Part shown: positions 27,014 to 36,449 of the stretch, one piece after another
How the letters are laid out: every line of letters starts with the position of its first letter
How positions within the stretch are numbered: position 1 is the first letter of the stretch
NCBI GenBank assembly: GCA_045564915.1
Contig: JBJLGL010000009.1
Location: 310,001-374,000, forward strand
Origin: JAQWRV01 sp045564915
GTDB taxonomy: Bacteria; Pseudomonadota; Alphaproteobacteria; Rhodospirillales; Rhodospirillaceae
Length of the DNA stretch: 64,000 bases
Direction: 5' to 3'
Position numbers and translations under genes: made by a program
The notes under the pieces: model-generated
Seen by the model: the letters and a program-made list of their open reading frames with translations, nothing else
What the model was told of the DNA's origin: nothing
Databases searched by the model: none

Positions 27014-28266
27014 GTCCTCTGACTGATCTTATTCGCCCGAACAATAATTCAGGTACTGCCCACTTACTACCAGCGGCTGCAGTGGCTATCACGCGTTTGA
27101 TGTTGACTGATTTTCGCAACTACGAACACTTAAATTTGGAACTTGATCCGCGCCCAGTGGCCCTTGCCGGACATAACGGTGCAGGTAAAACCAATATTCT
27201 TGAGGCCCTATCATATCTCTCAGCAGGGCGTGGGATGCGTAACGCTAAACTCGGTGACGTAGGTCGCCGGGGTGTTGAAGAGATGGAGGGTCGGCCTTGG
27301 GCTGTCGCAGGAGAACTAGAAACAGCTTCCGGCAGTGTTCGCTTGGGCTCTGGCATTGACCCTGCCAGTCCAGATAGGCGCGCCGTCCACATTAATGGGA
27401 AGGCAGTCAAGGGCGCGGCTGCTTTGGCACAGCATATTTCGGCTGTATGGGTGACACCATCTATGGATCGTATATTTACTGATACGCCGGGCGAGCGCCG
27501 GCGGTTTTTAGATCGCCTTGTCTCTGTCCTTGATACCGAACATCCCTCGCGAGTTGCAGCCTACGATCAGGCTAACCGACGTCGCACCCGGCTATTCCGC
27601 GATGGAGTCACTGACTATGCATGGTTCAATGCACTTGAAGACACTATGGCCCGTTATGGCGTATCGATTGCGGCGGCACGTCGAGATGCAGTAGCCCAAT
27701 TGAATGGTGTGCTCGCTGAAGAGGAAGGTCCATTTCCTTCTGCGCAGCTTGGTCTATCCGGCACTATTGATGCGTGGCTGGACACTATGGCCGCCGTTGA
27801 TGCAGAGGAAGCGTTGCACACTGCTCTTGCTGAAGACCGCAAGGCCTGTTTGGCTAATCGTGAACCACTCACGGCTCAGGGACCAAATCGGTCTGACCTA
27901 ATTGCGTTTTATGCTGACACTGGCAGGGCAGCAGAAGATTGTTCCACCGGCGAGCAAAAGGCTTTACTAGTATCAATAATTCTGGCCCATGTTCGTTTAC
28001 AAACGGCACGGCGCGGTCAGCCGCCATTAGTGCTGCTAGATGAAGTTGCAGCGCACCTTGATCCTGAACGCCAGCAGCATTTGTTTGAACGGTTAGCGTC
28101 ATCCGGCATTCAGGTTTGGATGACTGGAACTGATCTCGAAATTTTTTCTGCATTTGGTGAAAAGATTCAGATGTTCACCATCGCTGAAGGGCGAATCACG
28201 CGCACACCATCAGTCCCTTTGGCTAATGTTTTTCACTATCCCAGGATGCTTGGGGAGCGACTCTAA
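27010..28266 (+). CDS. recF: DNA replication and repair protein RecF
   Basis: An SMC-like ATPase that helps load RecA at gaps. Walker A GHNGAGKTN lies around residues 53-61, the ABC signature STGEQKALL near 317 and Walker B LVLLDEVAAHLD near 341. At 418 residues it is longer than many RecF proteins (about 360-380) because of an N-terminal extension before TRLMLTDFRNYEHL. The GTG start overlaps the dnaN stop by 4 bases; a shorter start is possible, but the overlap argues for coupling. Confidence 0.94.
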   Translation: MSPLTDLIRPNNNSGTAHLLPAAAVAITRLMLTDFRNYEHLNLELDPRPVALAGHNGAGKTNILEALSYLSAGRGMRNAKLGDVGRRGVEEMEGRPWAVAGELETASGSVRLGSGIDPASPDRRAVHINGKAVKGAAALAQHISAVWVTPSMDRIFTDTPGERRRFLDRLVSVLDTEHPSRVAAYDQANRRRTRLFRDGVTDYAWFNALEDTMARYGVSIAAARRDAVAQLNGVLAEEEGPFPSAQLGLSGTIDAWLDTMAAVDAEEALHTALAEDRKACLANREPLTAQGPNRSDLIAFYADTGRAAEDCSTGEQKALLVSIILAHVRLQTARRGQPPLVLLDEVAAHLDPERQQHLFERLASSGIQVWMTGTDLEIFSAFGEKIQMFTIAEGRITRTPSVPLANVFHYPRMLGERL

Positions 28267-28332
28267 TGATCGCTGATAAGTCTAAAAAATACAGCCCTTA
28301 CTACAAAGGCAAGAGTATAGAGAGCATGAGCA

Positions 28333-30786
28333 ATGAGTGAGCAATTAGCAGACCCTCAAGGGTCAGATGGGCAGGCCTATGACGCCGAGTCCATTAAAGT
28401 TCTAAAGGGCCTTGAGGCTGTCCGGAAACGTCCGGGAATGTATATTGGTGATACTGACGATGGTTCAGGCCTGCATCATATGGTTTATGAGGTTGTCGAC
28501 AACTCAATTGACGAAGCCCTTGCGGGGCACTGTGATCGTAATGAGGTCATTCTCAATGGCGATGGCTCGGTCACTGTCCGTGATAATGGTCGCGGAATAC
28601 CGGTTGACATGCATAAGGAAGAGGGGGTCTCTGCTGCAGAAGTTATAATGACACAGCTTCACGCAGGTGGAAAATTTGATCAAAACTCCTACAAGGTTTC
28701 CGGCGGTCTTCATGGTGTAGGTATTTCCGTCGTCAATGCTTTGTCGGACTGGCTGGATCTGCGTATCTGGCGCAACGGTAAGGAGCACTACGTCCGCTTT
28801 CAGGGTGGCGAGGCGGAAGCACCACTACGTATTGTTGGCGAAGCGCCAGATGTTGGGGGGACGCTAAAAACAGGTACTGAGATAACATTCTTGCCAGCCA
28901 AAACAACTTTCACCATGACTGAGTTTGACTTTGGAACGCTAGAGCACCGGCTGCGGGAACTTGCATTTCTTAATTCAGGAGTTTTTCTGCAGTTAGTTGA
29001 TGCACGTCACGCGGAAGTTAAGACTGTCGATCTGCACTATGAGGGGGGCATTGAAGCTTTTGTGCAATACCTCGACCGGTCCAAGCAGGCCTTGCATGAG
29101 CCGCCGATTACCGTGCGAGGCGAGAGAGAGGGTATTGCCCTTGAATTGTCCTTGGAATGGAGCGATAGCTACCACGAAAACACTTTATGTTTTACCAATA
29201 CCATTCCCCAGCGAGATGGGGGCACCCATATGGCTGGTTTTCGGGGCGCACTAACTCGAACTATCAATACCTACGCCAATGAGTTTGGTTTTTCTAAGAA
29301 AGATAAAGTGCAACTTTCCGGCGACGATATGCGTGAGGGTTTGACCTGCGTGCTCTCTGTCAAAGTGCCGGACCCGAAATTTTCATCGCAAACTAAAGAC
29401 AAACTAGTGTCTTCTGAAGTGCGCCCGGCTGTTGAAGGTATTGTTGGCGAGAAACTCTCCGAGTGGTTTGAAGAACACCCGGCCGAAGCAAAAAAAGTGG
29501 TAGGAAAAGTGGTTGAGGCAGCGCTCGCACGCGAAGCTGCGCGCAAAGCTCGTGACCTGACCAGGCGCAAGGGTGCACTTGATATTTCCTCCTTGCCGGG
29601 CAAGCTGGCTGACTGCCAAAGTAAAGACCCAGCCCAATCTGAACTGTTCCTTGTGGAGGGTGATTCTGCCGGTGGATCAGCCAAGCAAGGAAGAGACCGA
29701 GCATGTCAAGCTATCCTGCCGCTGCGTGGTAAAATCCTTAATGTTGAACGGGCGCGCTTCGACAAAATGCTCTCTTCAAATGAGATAGGCACAATGATCA
29801 CCGCGCTTGGTACGGGCATACTGGCCGATGAATTTAATCTTGAGAAGCTACGCTATCACAAGATCATCATCATGACGGATGCCGATGTCGATGGCAGTCA
29901 CATACGAACTCTGTTGCTGACGTTCTTCTACCGCCAAATGTCTCAGCTTATTGAGGCAGGGCATCTTTATATTGCCCAACCACCTCTCTATCGCGCCAAG
30001 AAGGGTAACTCTGAGGTCTACCTCAAGGATGACCCTGCGATGGAAAATCATCTCATTGATGGCGGGTTAGCCGAAGCAGTTCTGGTTACCCAAGCGGGGG
30101 GGCAAATCGCAGGGGAGGATCTCAAAGCGCTCGTATTCAAGGCGCGTGACATCAAAAACAAGTTGGAGCAGTTGAGCCGCACCTTCCCGATCCGTATTGT
30201 TGAGCAGGTAGCAGTTGCCGGCGCATTCAACGAAGAAGTTCTCTCTGATATGCAAACGGCCCATGGCGCAGCAGAATATATTGCCAAACGTCTTGATCGC
30301 CTTGAAAGTGAATATGAGAAAGGCTGGACTGGTGATGCGGCTGATGAAGGTGGGCTCATTTTCTTTCGCACATTACGCGGCGTTACCGAGAAACATGTTC
30401 TCGGTCCACAGATCTTGCATTCCAGCGAGGGCCGGTATCTCGATTCACAAGCTGGTGAGTTACAAGAGGTCTACACCCGCCCTTCAATACTTAAAATTAA
30501 GGATAAAGAGTTTCAGGTCCGAGGGCCGGTCTCTCTGATCAATAGTATCTTGGCAGAGGGTAAACGCGGCACCAGCATGCAGCGCTACAAGGGTCTGGGA
30601 GAAATGAATCCTGATCAGTTATGGGAAACCACACTGGACCCAAATGCCCGGACCCTCCTCCAGGTTAATGTTAGTCACGCCGATCAAGCCAATACGTTGT
30701 TTGAGGATCTAATGGGCGAAGAAGTTAAGCCCCGGCGCGACTTCATTCAAAAAGAAGCGTTGAATGTAACAAACTTGGACATTTAG
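28333..30786 (+). CDS. gyrB: DNA gyrase subunit B
   Basis: The ATPase subunit of DNA gyrase, 817 residues. The GHKL ATPase motifs are NSIDEALAGH, DNGRGIPVD and GGLHGVGISVVNALS. The TOPRIM domain follows with EGDSAGGSAKQGRDR near residue 442 and DADVDGSHIRTLLL near 515, then the QRYKGLGEMNPDQLWETT tail. It closes the dnaA-dnaN-recF-gyrB run. Its stop is 42 bases before the start of the interrupted hydrolase gene. Confidence 0.98.
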   Translation: MSEQLADPQGSDGQAYDAESIKVLKGLEAVRKRPGMYIGDTDDGSGLHHMVYEVVDNSIDEALAGHCDRNEVILNGDGSVTVRDNGRGIPVDMHKEEGVSAAEVIMTQLHAGGKFDQNSYKVSGGLHGVGISVVNALSDWLDLRIWRNGKEHYVRFQGGEAEAPLRIVGEAPDVGGTLKTGTEITFLPAKTTFTMTEFDFGTLEHRLRELAFLNSGVFLQLVDARHAEVKTVDLHYEGGIEAFVQYLDRSKQALHEPPITVRGEREGIALELSLEWSDSYHENTLCFTNTIPQRDGGTHMAGFRGALTRTINTYANEFGFSKKDKVQLSGDDMREGLTCVLSVKVPDPKFSSQTKDKLVSSEVRPAVEGIVGEKLSEWFEEHPAEAKKVVGKVVEAALAREAARKARDLTRRKGALDISSLPGKLADCQSKDPAQSELFLVEGDSAGGSAKQGRDRACQAILPLRGKILNVERARFDKMLSSNEIGTMITALGTGILADEFNLEKLRYHKIIIMTDADVDGSHIRTLLLTFFYRQMSQLIEAGHLYIAQPPLYRAKKGNSEVYLKDDPAMENHLIDGGLAEAVLVTQAGGQIAGEDLKALVFKARDIKNKLEQLSRTFPIRIVEQVAVAGAFNEEVLSDMQTAHGAAEYIAKRLDRLESEYEKGWTGDAADEGGLIFFRTLRGVTEKHVLGPQILHSSEGRYLDSQAGELQEVYTRPSILKIKDKEFQVRGPVSLINSILAEGKRGTSMQRYKGLGEMNPDQLWETTLDPNARTLLQVNVSHADQANTLFEDLMGEEVKPRRDFIQKEALNVTNLDI

Positions 30787-30828
30787 GACTTTTGCGAACG
30801 ACCATTAAAGAAAGGTGCAAATAAGCTC

Positions 30829-31008
30829 ATGCTACGTTTTGTTTGCGTCTTGAGTGCCGTTGCGATCCCTTTCTTGGGTTCTGGTGTTAAGTGCCAGCCG
30901 CTATCATACAACGGTGCAGAAGGTCCTTACGAAGTGGCTTTTGCGCGTAATATTGTCCTGGACGTGCCCCCCCCCCCCCCCCCCCCCCCAATCGACCTGA
31001 ACCGTTAA
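30829..31008 (+). pseudogene. Out-of-frame N-terminal part of exported hydrolase (before poly-C)
   Basis: ATG 30829 opens a frame with a signal peptide (MLRFVCVLSAVAIPFLGSG) and a short mature segment ending at IVLDV. It then enters the poly-C run and, with 23 C's, stops at 31006-31008 after about 59 residues. A tract of 21 or 24 C's would join this frame to the alpha/beta hydrolase body that follows. The two pieces therefore look like one gene of about 986 bases whose reading depends on tract length. An AAAGG ribosome site lies about 13 bases upstream. Confidence 0.7.
30967..30989 (+). repeat. Poly-C tract of 23 bases inside a gene
   Basis: Twenty-three consecutive C's lie between the signal-peptide part and the catalytic body of an exported hydrolase gene. 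In frame it encodes a polyproline linker; at the observed length it shifts the frame. Such tracts slip readily during replication and are also the classic place for sequencing or assembly length errors. Confidence 0.95.
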
Positions 31009-31814
31009 TGGTGCAGATTACTCATCCTATAGGAGTAGGCCACTCGCCAGTTATTGTCTTCTCTCACGGGTTCCGTTGCACTTGGGAGAGCGACGATGCG
31101 CTGACTGGGCATTGGGCTCAGCACGGGTATACCGTTATTCAACCACGCCATTTGGATTCTGAGCCTAACTCTAAAGCCGAAATATATGCGCAAGAAGTGA
31201 TCTGGCATGAACGCCGACGTGATATGGAGCGCAGTCTTGATAGCATGGATCAAATCGTAGCCGCTGTTCCAGATCTGGAAGGGGCGCTTGATTTAACAAC
31301 TGCCGTCGCTGCAGGCCATTCCTACGGAGGGCTAACTGCCCAATCAGCTGGCGGTGCTACTACCTTTTCCCGCGGAGAGCCAAATCTTCCTGTATATGAA
31401 CCAGATATTCGGTTTAGATCTATCGTTGCTGTATCGCCGCCGGGGCACATGCTGGGATTTGTTGATGAAAATTCTGCCAAGACTATTAACCTCCCAATGA
31501 TTGTGACCACCGGCACCAAAGACTTTATTCCTCCCCTCATACCAGACTGGAGGGATCACGCTGACACCTATAATGACGCCTATCCCGGCAAGAAGTATCT
31601 TGCTGTAGTGGATGGTGCTGACCATCGCTTCGGAGGGTTGATCTGCGGTGATGTCGGGGCGGTGCAGCTGTCTGATCAGCTTGCGTCCCTCAGCTCGGCA
31701 ACACTAGCTTTTATCGACTACTCATCACGAGGCTCCCAAATAGCCAAAGCCTATCTAGACGCGCTCGCCAGGGCTGGACAGACTGCGTCCATGTATGCCT
31801 TTGAAATCAAGTAA
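31008..31814 (+). CDS. Alpha/beta hydrolase (chlorophyllase/dienelactone-hydrolase-like), body after frameshift
   Basis: The catalytic part is 268 residues from ATG 31008. It shows the HG oxyanion strand VIVFSHGFRCTW, the nucleophile elbow AAGHSYGGLTA, a following VSPPGHMLGF, a strand and acid region VTTGTKDFIPP, and the likely catalytic histidine in GADHRFGG. This is the layout of the chlorophyllase/dienelactone-hydrolase group of lipase-like enzymes. The frame is open upstream through the C-tract as PPPP-NRPEPLM, which shows that the true protein begins earlier. As given, this ATG start would lack export and the first strand of the fold, so it is probably not the natural start. Confidence 0.8.
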   Translation: MVQITHPIGVGHSPVIVFSHGFRCTWESDDALTGHWAQHGYTVIQPRHLDSEPNSKAEIYAQEVIWHERRRDMERSLDSMDQIVAAVPDLEGALDLTTAVAAGHSYGGLTAQSAGGATTFSRGEPNLPVYEPDIRFRSIVAVSPPGHMLGFVDENSAKTINLPMIVTTGTKDFIPPLIPDWRDHADTYNDAYPGKKYLAVVDGADHRFGGLICGDVGAVQLSDQLASLSSATLAFIDYSSRGSQIAKAYLDALARAGQTASMYAFEIK

Positions 31815-32009
31815 CTTGGTCGCTACGATCTGTAGTCTATCTTGTTAGTGGCTTCCTCCACTTTAGAGTTTTTCGCAGATTGACACAGTAAATTAGATTA
31901 AGAGTATGTTCTAAAACTGCGGAGGGAGAGGAAGCGCTGCCAAAAATATTTTCTTAGATTTATTGAAGAAGCCCAAAACGCTATTCGGCATTCCCTCGCC
32001 ATTAAGGAG

Positions 32010-32219
32010 TCAGCTGTCGTTGGCCACTGCCAACTGCACTCTGTCGTCCGTTTCCTTTAGGTTCTCAACCGTATCAAGGTGGTCTTCCCAAGTGTCTGCA
32101 TATTCCGCCAGCGCTAGACTTAACAAATCGTCAAGTGGCTTGTCCTGACGTTCGGCCAATTTATGTAAGCGATCCTGTAGCGCTTTTGAGATGGTGACTG
32201 TGACGTCTGTCTTGCTCAC
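32010..32219 (-). CDS. Small RHH (CopG-like) protein, orphan antitoxin-type
   Basis: A 69-residue protein starting at GTG 32219 with a GGAGACC ribosome site. The N-terminal strand TDVTVTISKALQDRLHKLA and the helix KPLDDLLSLALAEYADTWE fit a ribbon-helix-helix DNA-binding fold of the CopG/ParD antitoxin type. No RelE/ParE, PIN or other toxin gene follows it; on its 3' side only a 34-codon frame with no recognisable match is seen. It may be an orphan regulator or what is left of a toxin-antitoxin pair. Confidence 0.6.
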   Translation of the reverse strand: MSKTDVTVTISKALQDRLHKLAERQDKPLDDLLSLALAEYADTWEDHLDTVENLKETDDRVQLAVANDS

Positions 32220-32350
32220 CTTGGTCTCCTAATCTGTCTATGCCGACTTACAAGATGTGATAATATTAAGGGTTTTCTATAACTGGGTATGTCACACTTG
32301 AAAGTATATAAATCAAAATATGGTACTAAGGTACACGGTCTCAGAGGGGT

Positions 32351-34288
32351 ATGGCTACGCCAAAACAACCTAAAAACGTTAAGAAAAGCCAAAAGGGTAA
32401 TCGCAAAGCTATCCTGCCAAGGTCTAAGTTAACTCCTAGCTCGAGAGGCCGGGGAGCTTGGTTCTGGCTCGCAAATGGCTTGTCGGCACTCATCTGGATG
32501 GTTCTGCTCAGCGTAGCAGTCCTCGGCTACTTCGCTTATGGCCTGCCAAGTGTAGAAGATGTGGTTGCCAAATACCGGCGTCAGCCAATAATTATGGTGC
32601 GGGATTATAAAGGCAACGACCTCACTCGGGTCGGCGCCCTATATGGCGAAGCTATTTCTGTAGAAGCCTTGCCGCCGGCCTTAACGTCAGCAGTATTGGC
32701 CATCGAGGACCGCCGCTTCTACACGCACTTTGGTCTGGACCTGCGTGGGTTTGCTCGCGCTATGTTTACTAATATTCGTGCCGGTTCAGTGGTGCAGGGG
32801 GGCAGCACGATTACCCAGCAGGTTGCAAAAAACTTGTTTCTTACACCAGAACGTACAATAGCCCGGAAGATCCGCGAGGCACTACTTGCACTTTGGCTTG
32901 AACACAAGTTTACTAAGGATCAAATTCTGACGCTTTATCTTAACAGGGTATACCTTGGCGCTGGTGCGTACGGGATTGAAGCAGCCGCCCAAACCTTTTT
33001 TGGGCGCTCAGCTAAAGTTCTCAACCTCTATCAATCAGCTATGATTGCTGGGCTAATGAAGGCACCATCTCGCTATAACCCTGCGAGTCACCCTGAAGCA
33101 GCGCGGGTAAGGACCCGTGTGGTACTAAAGGCTATGGTCGACGCGGGATATATTAACTCAGAGGATGTTTCAGCGGCCGAACAAAATGGGACGGTAGGCG
33201 CTGTGAGGAGCCCCTCGGGCCGGGGCCGCTACTTTGCGGACTGGGTATTGGGCAGGCTTGATGGCCTTATCGGACCGCTTGAAGAGGATCTCATTGTTCA
33301 CACAACTCTTGATCCGGCAATTCAAGATGTTGCGACGCACCGTCTCAGTGCTGCCCTCGAAAATAGCCCGCGGTTAAATAACATAGGGCAAGGCGCCGTT
33401 GTCGTTATGGCACCTAGCGGCGCAGTACTTGCTCTTGTCGGCGGCCGTGACTATCAAGCCAGTCAATTTAACCGCGCGGTACAGGCACATCGTCAACCAG
33501 GCTCAGCTTTCAAGCCACTGGTATATCTTGCGGGGCTCAAAGCAGGCCTGATTCCCACAGATGTGCTTGATGATGCTCCCATCAATATTAATGGTTGGCA
33601 GCCCAAGAATTTTTCAGATGAATACCTGGGGCCTGTTACTCTCGAAGAGGCCTTGGCTAAGTCCATTAATACCGTCGCAGTTCGTGTTGCGCACCGTGCT
33701 GGTCCAACAGCCATCGCAGAAACAGCACGCAGGGCAGGAATTTCAACCCCCCTTAATGATCATCTTGGCCTTGCACTCGGAACTTCTGAAGTAACCCTAA
33801 TTGATCTTACTGCTGCTTATGCACCATTTGCCAATGGCGGTGTCGCTGTTGTGCCCTACGGCATCACCGGTGTTGCTACAAAGGCGGGACGTATTTTGTA
33901 TCAGCGCCAAGGCGGCGGCTTAGGGAGGGTGGCAGACCCAAACCATATTGGTATGATGAACCGCATGCTCACTCGAACGTTTGATGACGGCACGGGCAAG
34001 GCTGCGCGATTAGGTAGGCCTGCCGGGGGAAAGACTGGCACAAGTCAGGATTATCGTGATGCCTGGTTCATCGGGTATACCCCAGACCTTGTCACTGGCG
34101 TCTGGATAGGTATTGACGATGGCGCCAGCATGAACGGTGTTACGGGTGGTGGTCTTCCCGCACAAGTGTGGAGCGAAGTTATGCGTATTGCTTTGCAGAG
34201 CACGCCTCCCAAAGCTCTTGATGGCTGGGTACAGCCACCTCCGGCTGATCCGCTGACGCAGTTATGGCGGCGTTTTACGGGCGGCTAA
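32351..34288 (+). CDS. Class A penicillin-binding protein (PBP1A-type)
   Basis: A bifunctional peptidoglycan synthase of 645 residues. A basic cytoplasmic tail (1-35) leads to one membrane anchor (about 36-64). The GT51 glycosyltransferase domain has AIEDRRFYTH (catalytic E119), GGSTITQQVAKNLF (150-163) and KIREALLALWLE. The transpeptidase has S385-x-x-K388 (GSAFKP), S438-x-N440 (KSINTVAV) and K561-TGT. It ends soon after the KTG domain, so it lacks the long outer extension of E. coli PBP1a. It is transcribed alone. Confidence 0.93.
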   Translation: MATPKQPKNVKKSQKGNRKAILPRSKLTPSSRGRGAWFWLANGLSALIWMVLLSVAVLGYFAYGLPSVEDVVAKYRRQPIIMVRDYKGNDLTRVGALYGEAISVEALPPALTSAVLAIEDRRFYTHFGLDLRGFARAMFTNIRAGSVVQGGSTITQQVAKNLFLTPERTIARKIREALLALWLEHKFTKDQILTLYLNRVYLGAGAYGIEAAAQTFFGRSAKVLNLYQSAMIAGLMKAPSRYNPASHPEAARVRTRVVLKAMVDAGYINSEDVSAAEQNGTVGAVRSPSGRGRYFADWVLGRLDGLIGPLEEDLIVHTTLDPAIQDVATHRLSAALENSPRLNNIGQGAVVVMAPSGAVLALVGGRDYQASQFNRAVQAHRQPGSAFKPLVYLAGLKAGLIPTDVLDDAPININGWQPKNFSDEYLGPVTLEEALAKSINTVAVRVAHRAGPTAIAETARRAGISTPLNDHLGLALGTSEVTLIDLTAAYAPFANGGVAVVPYGITGVATKAGRILYQRQGGGLGRVADPNHIGMMNRMLTRTFDDGTGKAARLGRPAGGKTGTSQDYRDAWFIGYTPDLVTGVWIGIDDGASMNGVTGGGLPAQVWSEVMRIALQSTPPKALDGWVQPPPADPLTQLWRRFTGG

Positions 34289-35048
34289 GTAGTTCCAGAC
34301 ATCATGGTTTTTGATTGCTTATTATGCCGAGCAGCGCCAGCCGCCTATCCCTTAGATCAGGCAAAATAAATTTGCGGCGCTATGGACAACCAAAAACAAA
34401 AAAGTTCGCTATTTTCTGCACCTAGACAACTGACTTGGGGGAGTAGCATAAATATGTGCGCATCGCTAAGCGAATCAGCCTACAAGCCTATTGATAGGCA
34501 GATTAGAACAACTAAAAGAAAACATTATTACTAAAAGATCTATCAATGGTTGTTTTTTGTCATCACATTCGGCCATTTCACCCCCAAAATAAACCCTCAA
34601 TCGGTTAACTATTGATTTGGCGCATTCAGGTGGATGGGTCTTAGCTAAACCTCTGAGAACGCGTAATAAAAAGAGGACGGTACATGAACCGAATAAAGCG
34701 CTCTTGGTGCGGGGCGAATCAATAATTATTTGGAAATGACCAAAAAGAGTCCTGTGACGCAACTTTGCTATTCATTAAGGGGCAACAAAGAAATTTCTTG
34801 TGCATTGTAGAGTTAAAGCGTTGCCCTCCATATAGCAGACCGGAAATCAGTTAGTTAATAAGCCCACCTTGATTTCGATTGGCTGAGTTAGGACTTCCTT
34901 AAGTCCGTTTCTCTTAGAATCTTTCTCAGAAACGTACGCAACCAAACCATCGTTAATTTCGGCAAGAAGGCCAAAAGGGACAACCCATATAACTAAGAGC
35001 GGTTTGTTCTCTTGCCTTTTCAGAACTTGGTAACCAGGAGTTAAGCAC
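34289..35048. other. 760-base gap with no recognised gene
   Basis: No convincing gene is present: the longer frames here (minus strand, 34475-34762 and 34847-35056) lack ribosome sites and family features. Two short self-complementary elements occur: the 12-base AAGAAATTTCTT at 34788-34799, and a hairpin GGACTT-CCTT-AAGTCC at 34891-34906 without a strong U-tract. The region may hold the promoter of the SleB-like gene or decayed sequence. Confidence 0.4.
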
Positions 35049-35717
35049 GTGAACAATCAGACAAAATTGTTGAGCACGTGCACAGCAAAATTACGCCTTA
35101 TAGCTGCTGCAGTTATTGCTTGTTTAATTCATGTATCTCCATGTAAAGCGGCAGACATTCCAAGCGATCTGATGGTTGATCTCGATAGCCTAACTGTTAG
35201 CAAAGGAGAATTCCTTTGCTTGGCGCTTAATGATTACTTTGAAGCTCGTGGCGAGTCACTGCCTGGCAGGCTGGCGGTTGCTAAAGTTGTTCTCAACCGA
35301 GTCATGGACTCCCGTTTTCCATCAAGAATTTGCGATGTCGTTAGGCAAAATAAGACCCGGTCTATGCATCGCTGCCAGTTCTCATGGTATTGTGATGGCC
35401 GCTCTGACAAACCATATGACCGCAAAGCTTGGCGTCGCTCGCTTAAGATGGCTGCTGCTGTATTAATAAAAGATTCAAGTATTGCCGACCCAACTGGGGG
35501 AGCCCTGTGGTATCACGCGGTGTTTGTTCATCCAAAATGGGCGGGAAGGCTCAATGTCTCCGGCATTGTAGGAGGTCACATTTTCTACAGCGACTCAGAG
35601 TCAGTGCGGCTAGTGCGCAGTCAAGAACGGCATGACCATATGGTGCCCGCATTACATCGCTTTGCAGAATGGGTTGACGGGCAAAAACCACGTCCAACAG
35701 CTGTTGCAAGTCGCTAG
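35049..35717 (+). CDS. SleB-like cell wall hydrolase (Hydrolase_2 family)
   Basis: A 222-residue exported protein with a signal peptide ending near KAADIPS (about residue 36). The mature part has the Hydrolase_2 (PF07486) pattern: LALNDYFEARGES with the putative catalytic glutamate, VAKVVLNRVMDSRFP, then CQFSWYCDG and an ALWYHA segment near residue 155. Relatives cleave peptidoglycan (spore cortex SleB, CwlJ). It begins with GTG 35049, with CCAGGAG about 10 bases upstream. It converges with the YgjP-like gene, leaving a 4-base gap. Confidence 0.87.
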   Translation: MNNQTKLLSTCTAKLRLIAAAVIACLIHVSPCKAADIPSDLMVDLDSLTVSKGEFLCLALNDYFEARGESLPGRLAVAKVVLNRVMDSRFPSRICDVVRQNKTRSMHRCQFSWYCDGRSDKPYDRKAWRRSLKMAAAVLIKDSSIADPTGGALWYHAVFVHPKWAGRLNVSGIVGGHIFYSDSESVRLVRSQERHDHMVPALHRFAEWVDGQKPRPTAVASR

Positions 35718-35721
35718 CTTA

Positions 35722-36447
35722 TTATTCTTGTTCGTTTCTAGTAACCAAGCCGTACCTATGCATTTCTGCACCTTTCTGCTTGAGCCATTGTGTTGCTGCT
35801 GGTCTATGAGCAGTTAGGGAATCAACAGTTTTCCAAAATGCCTTAGAATGATTTAGCTCACACAGGTGCGCTATTTCGTGGGCTACGACATAATTCAACA
35901 CATAATCTGGCGTCATCACCAGTCGCCAGCTAAACGAAACCCGTCCGTTAGTAGTGCAACTTCCCCAGCGGGATTTTGTATCGCGAATGGCAATGTGTGT
36001 AATCTTCTTGTTGATATCACTAGCCAGAGTATATGCCATGGGAGAAATCATACGCCGAGCTTCTTCCCGGAACCAGTCCTTGACGCGTCTGGCAATGTGA
36101 CGGGGATCACCGGATACAAATAAACAGTTATCTTCTCTCCACACACCTCTTCGGGCTTCGGGCAAATGACATAGCCGATGCGGTTTATTCAGAATCGGAA
36201 TCACATTTCCATCCTTAAATGGGATGGGCGGACTAAGCTCTGCCAAGCTCTTTGCAATCCAGTCTGCTTTATCAATGCTAAATGCCACAGCAGCGGATTT
36301 ACTTACACTTTTGGGGCGCACTAAAAGGATGCATCCTAATGCTGGATCAACCCGCAAACTTAGGCGGCGGGCGCGGGGATGAGTAGTAAGGCGCACAGGC
36401 AGGTCCTTGTTGCCTACACGTAAGATAATATCCTCGTCATCTACCAC
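35722..36447 (-). CDS. YgjP-like metallopeptidase (M48/DUF45 family)
   Basis: A protein of about 241 residues with the zinc-protease motif AHEIAHLCELNHSKAFW (HExxH plus a downstream histidine) near residues 195-211 and the preceding IRDTKSRWGSC block typical of YgjP/WLM-type proteins. The frame runs open to 36579, but the extra 44 codons lie inside the YcgN gene and do not resemble the family. GTG 36447, 2 bases after the YcgN stop, is the better start. It is the last gene of the ccm-SCO1-YcgN run. Physiological substrate unknown. Confidence 0.85.
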   Translation of the reverse strand: MVDDEDIILRVGNKDLPVRLTTHPRARRLSLRVDPALGCILLVRPKSVSKSAAVAFSIDKADWIAKSLAELSPPIPFKDGNVIPILNKPHRLCHLPEARRGVWREDNCLFVSGDPRHIARRVKDWFREEARRMISPMAYTLASDINKKITHIAIRDTKSRWGSCTTNGRVSFSWRLVMTPDYVLNYVVAHEIAHLCELNHSKAFWKTVDSLTAHRPAATQWLKQKGAEMHRYGLVTRNEQE

Positions 36448-36449
36448 GT

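Noticed and set aside
34475..35056. Two minus-strand frames (95 and 69 codons) in the 760-base gap
   Set aside because: No ribosome site, start codon support or family resemblance; likely chance.
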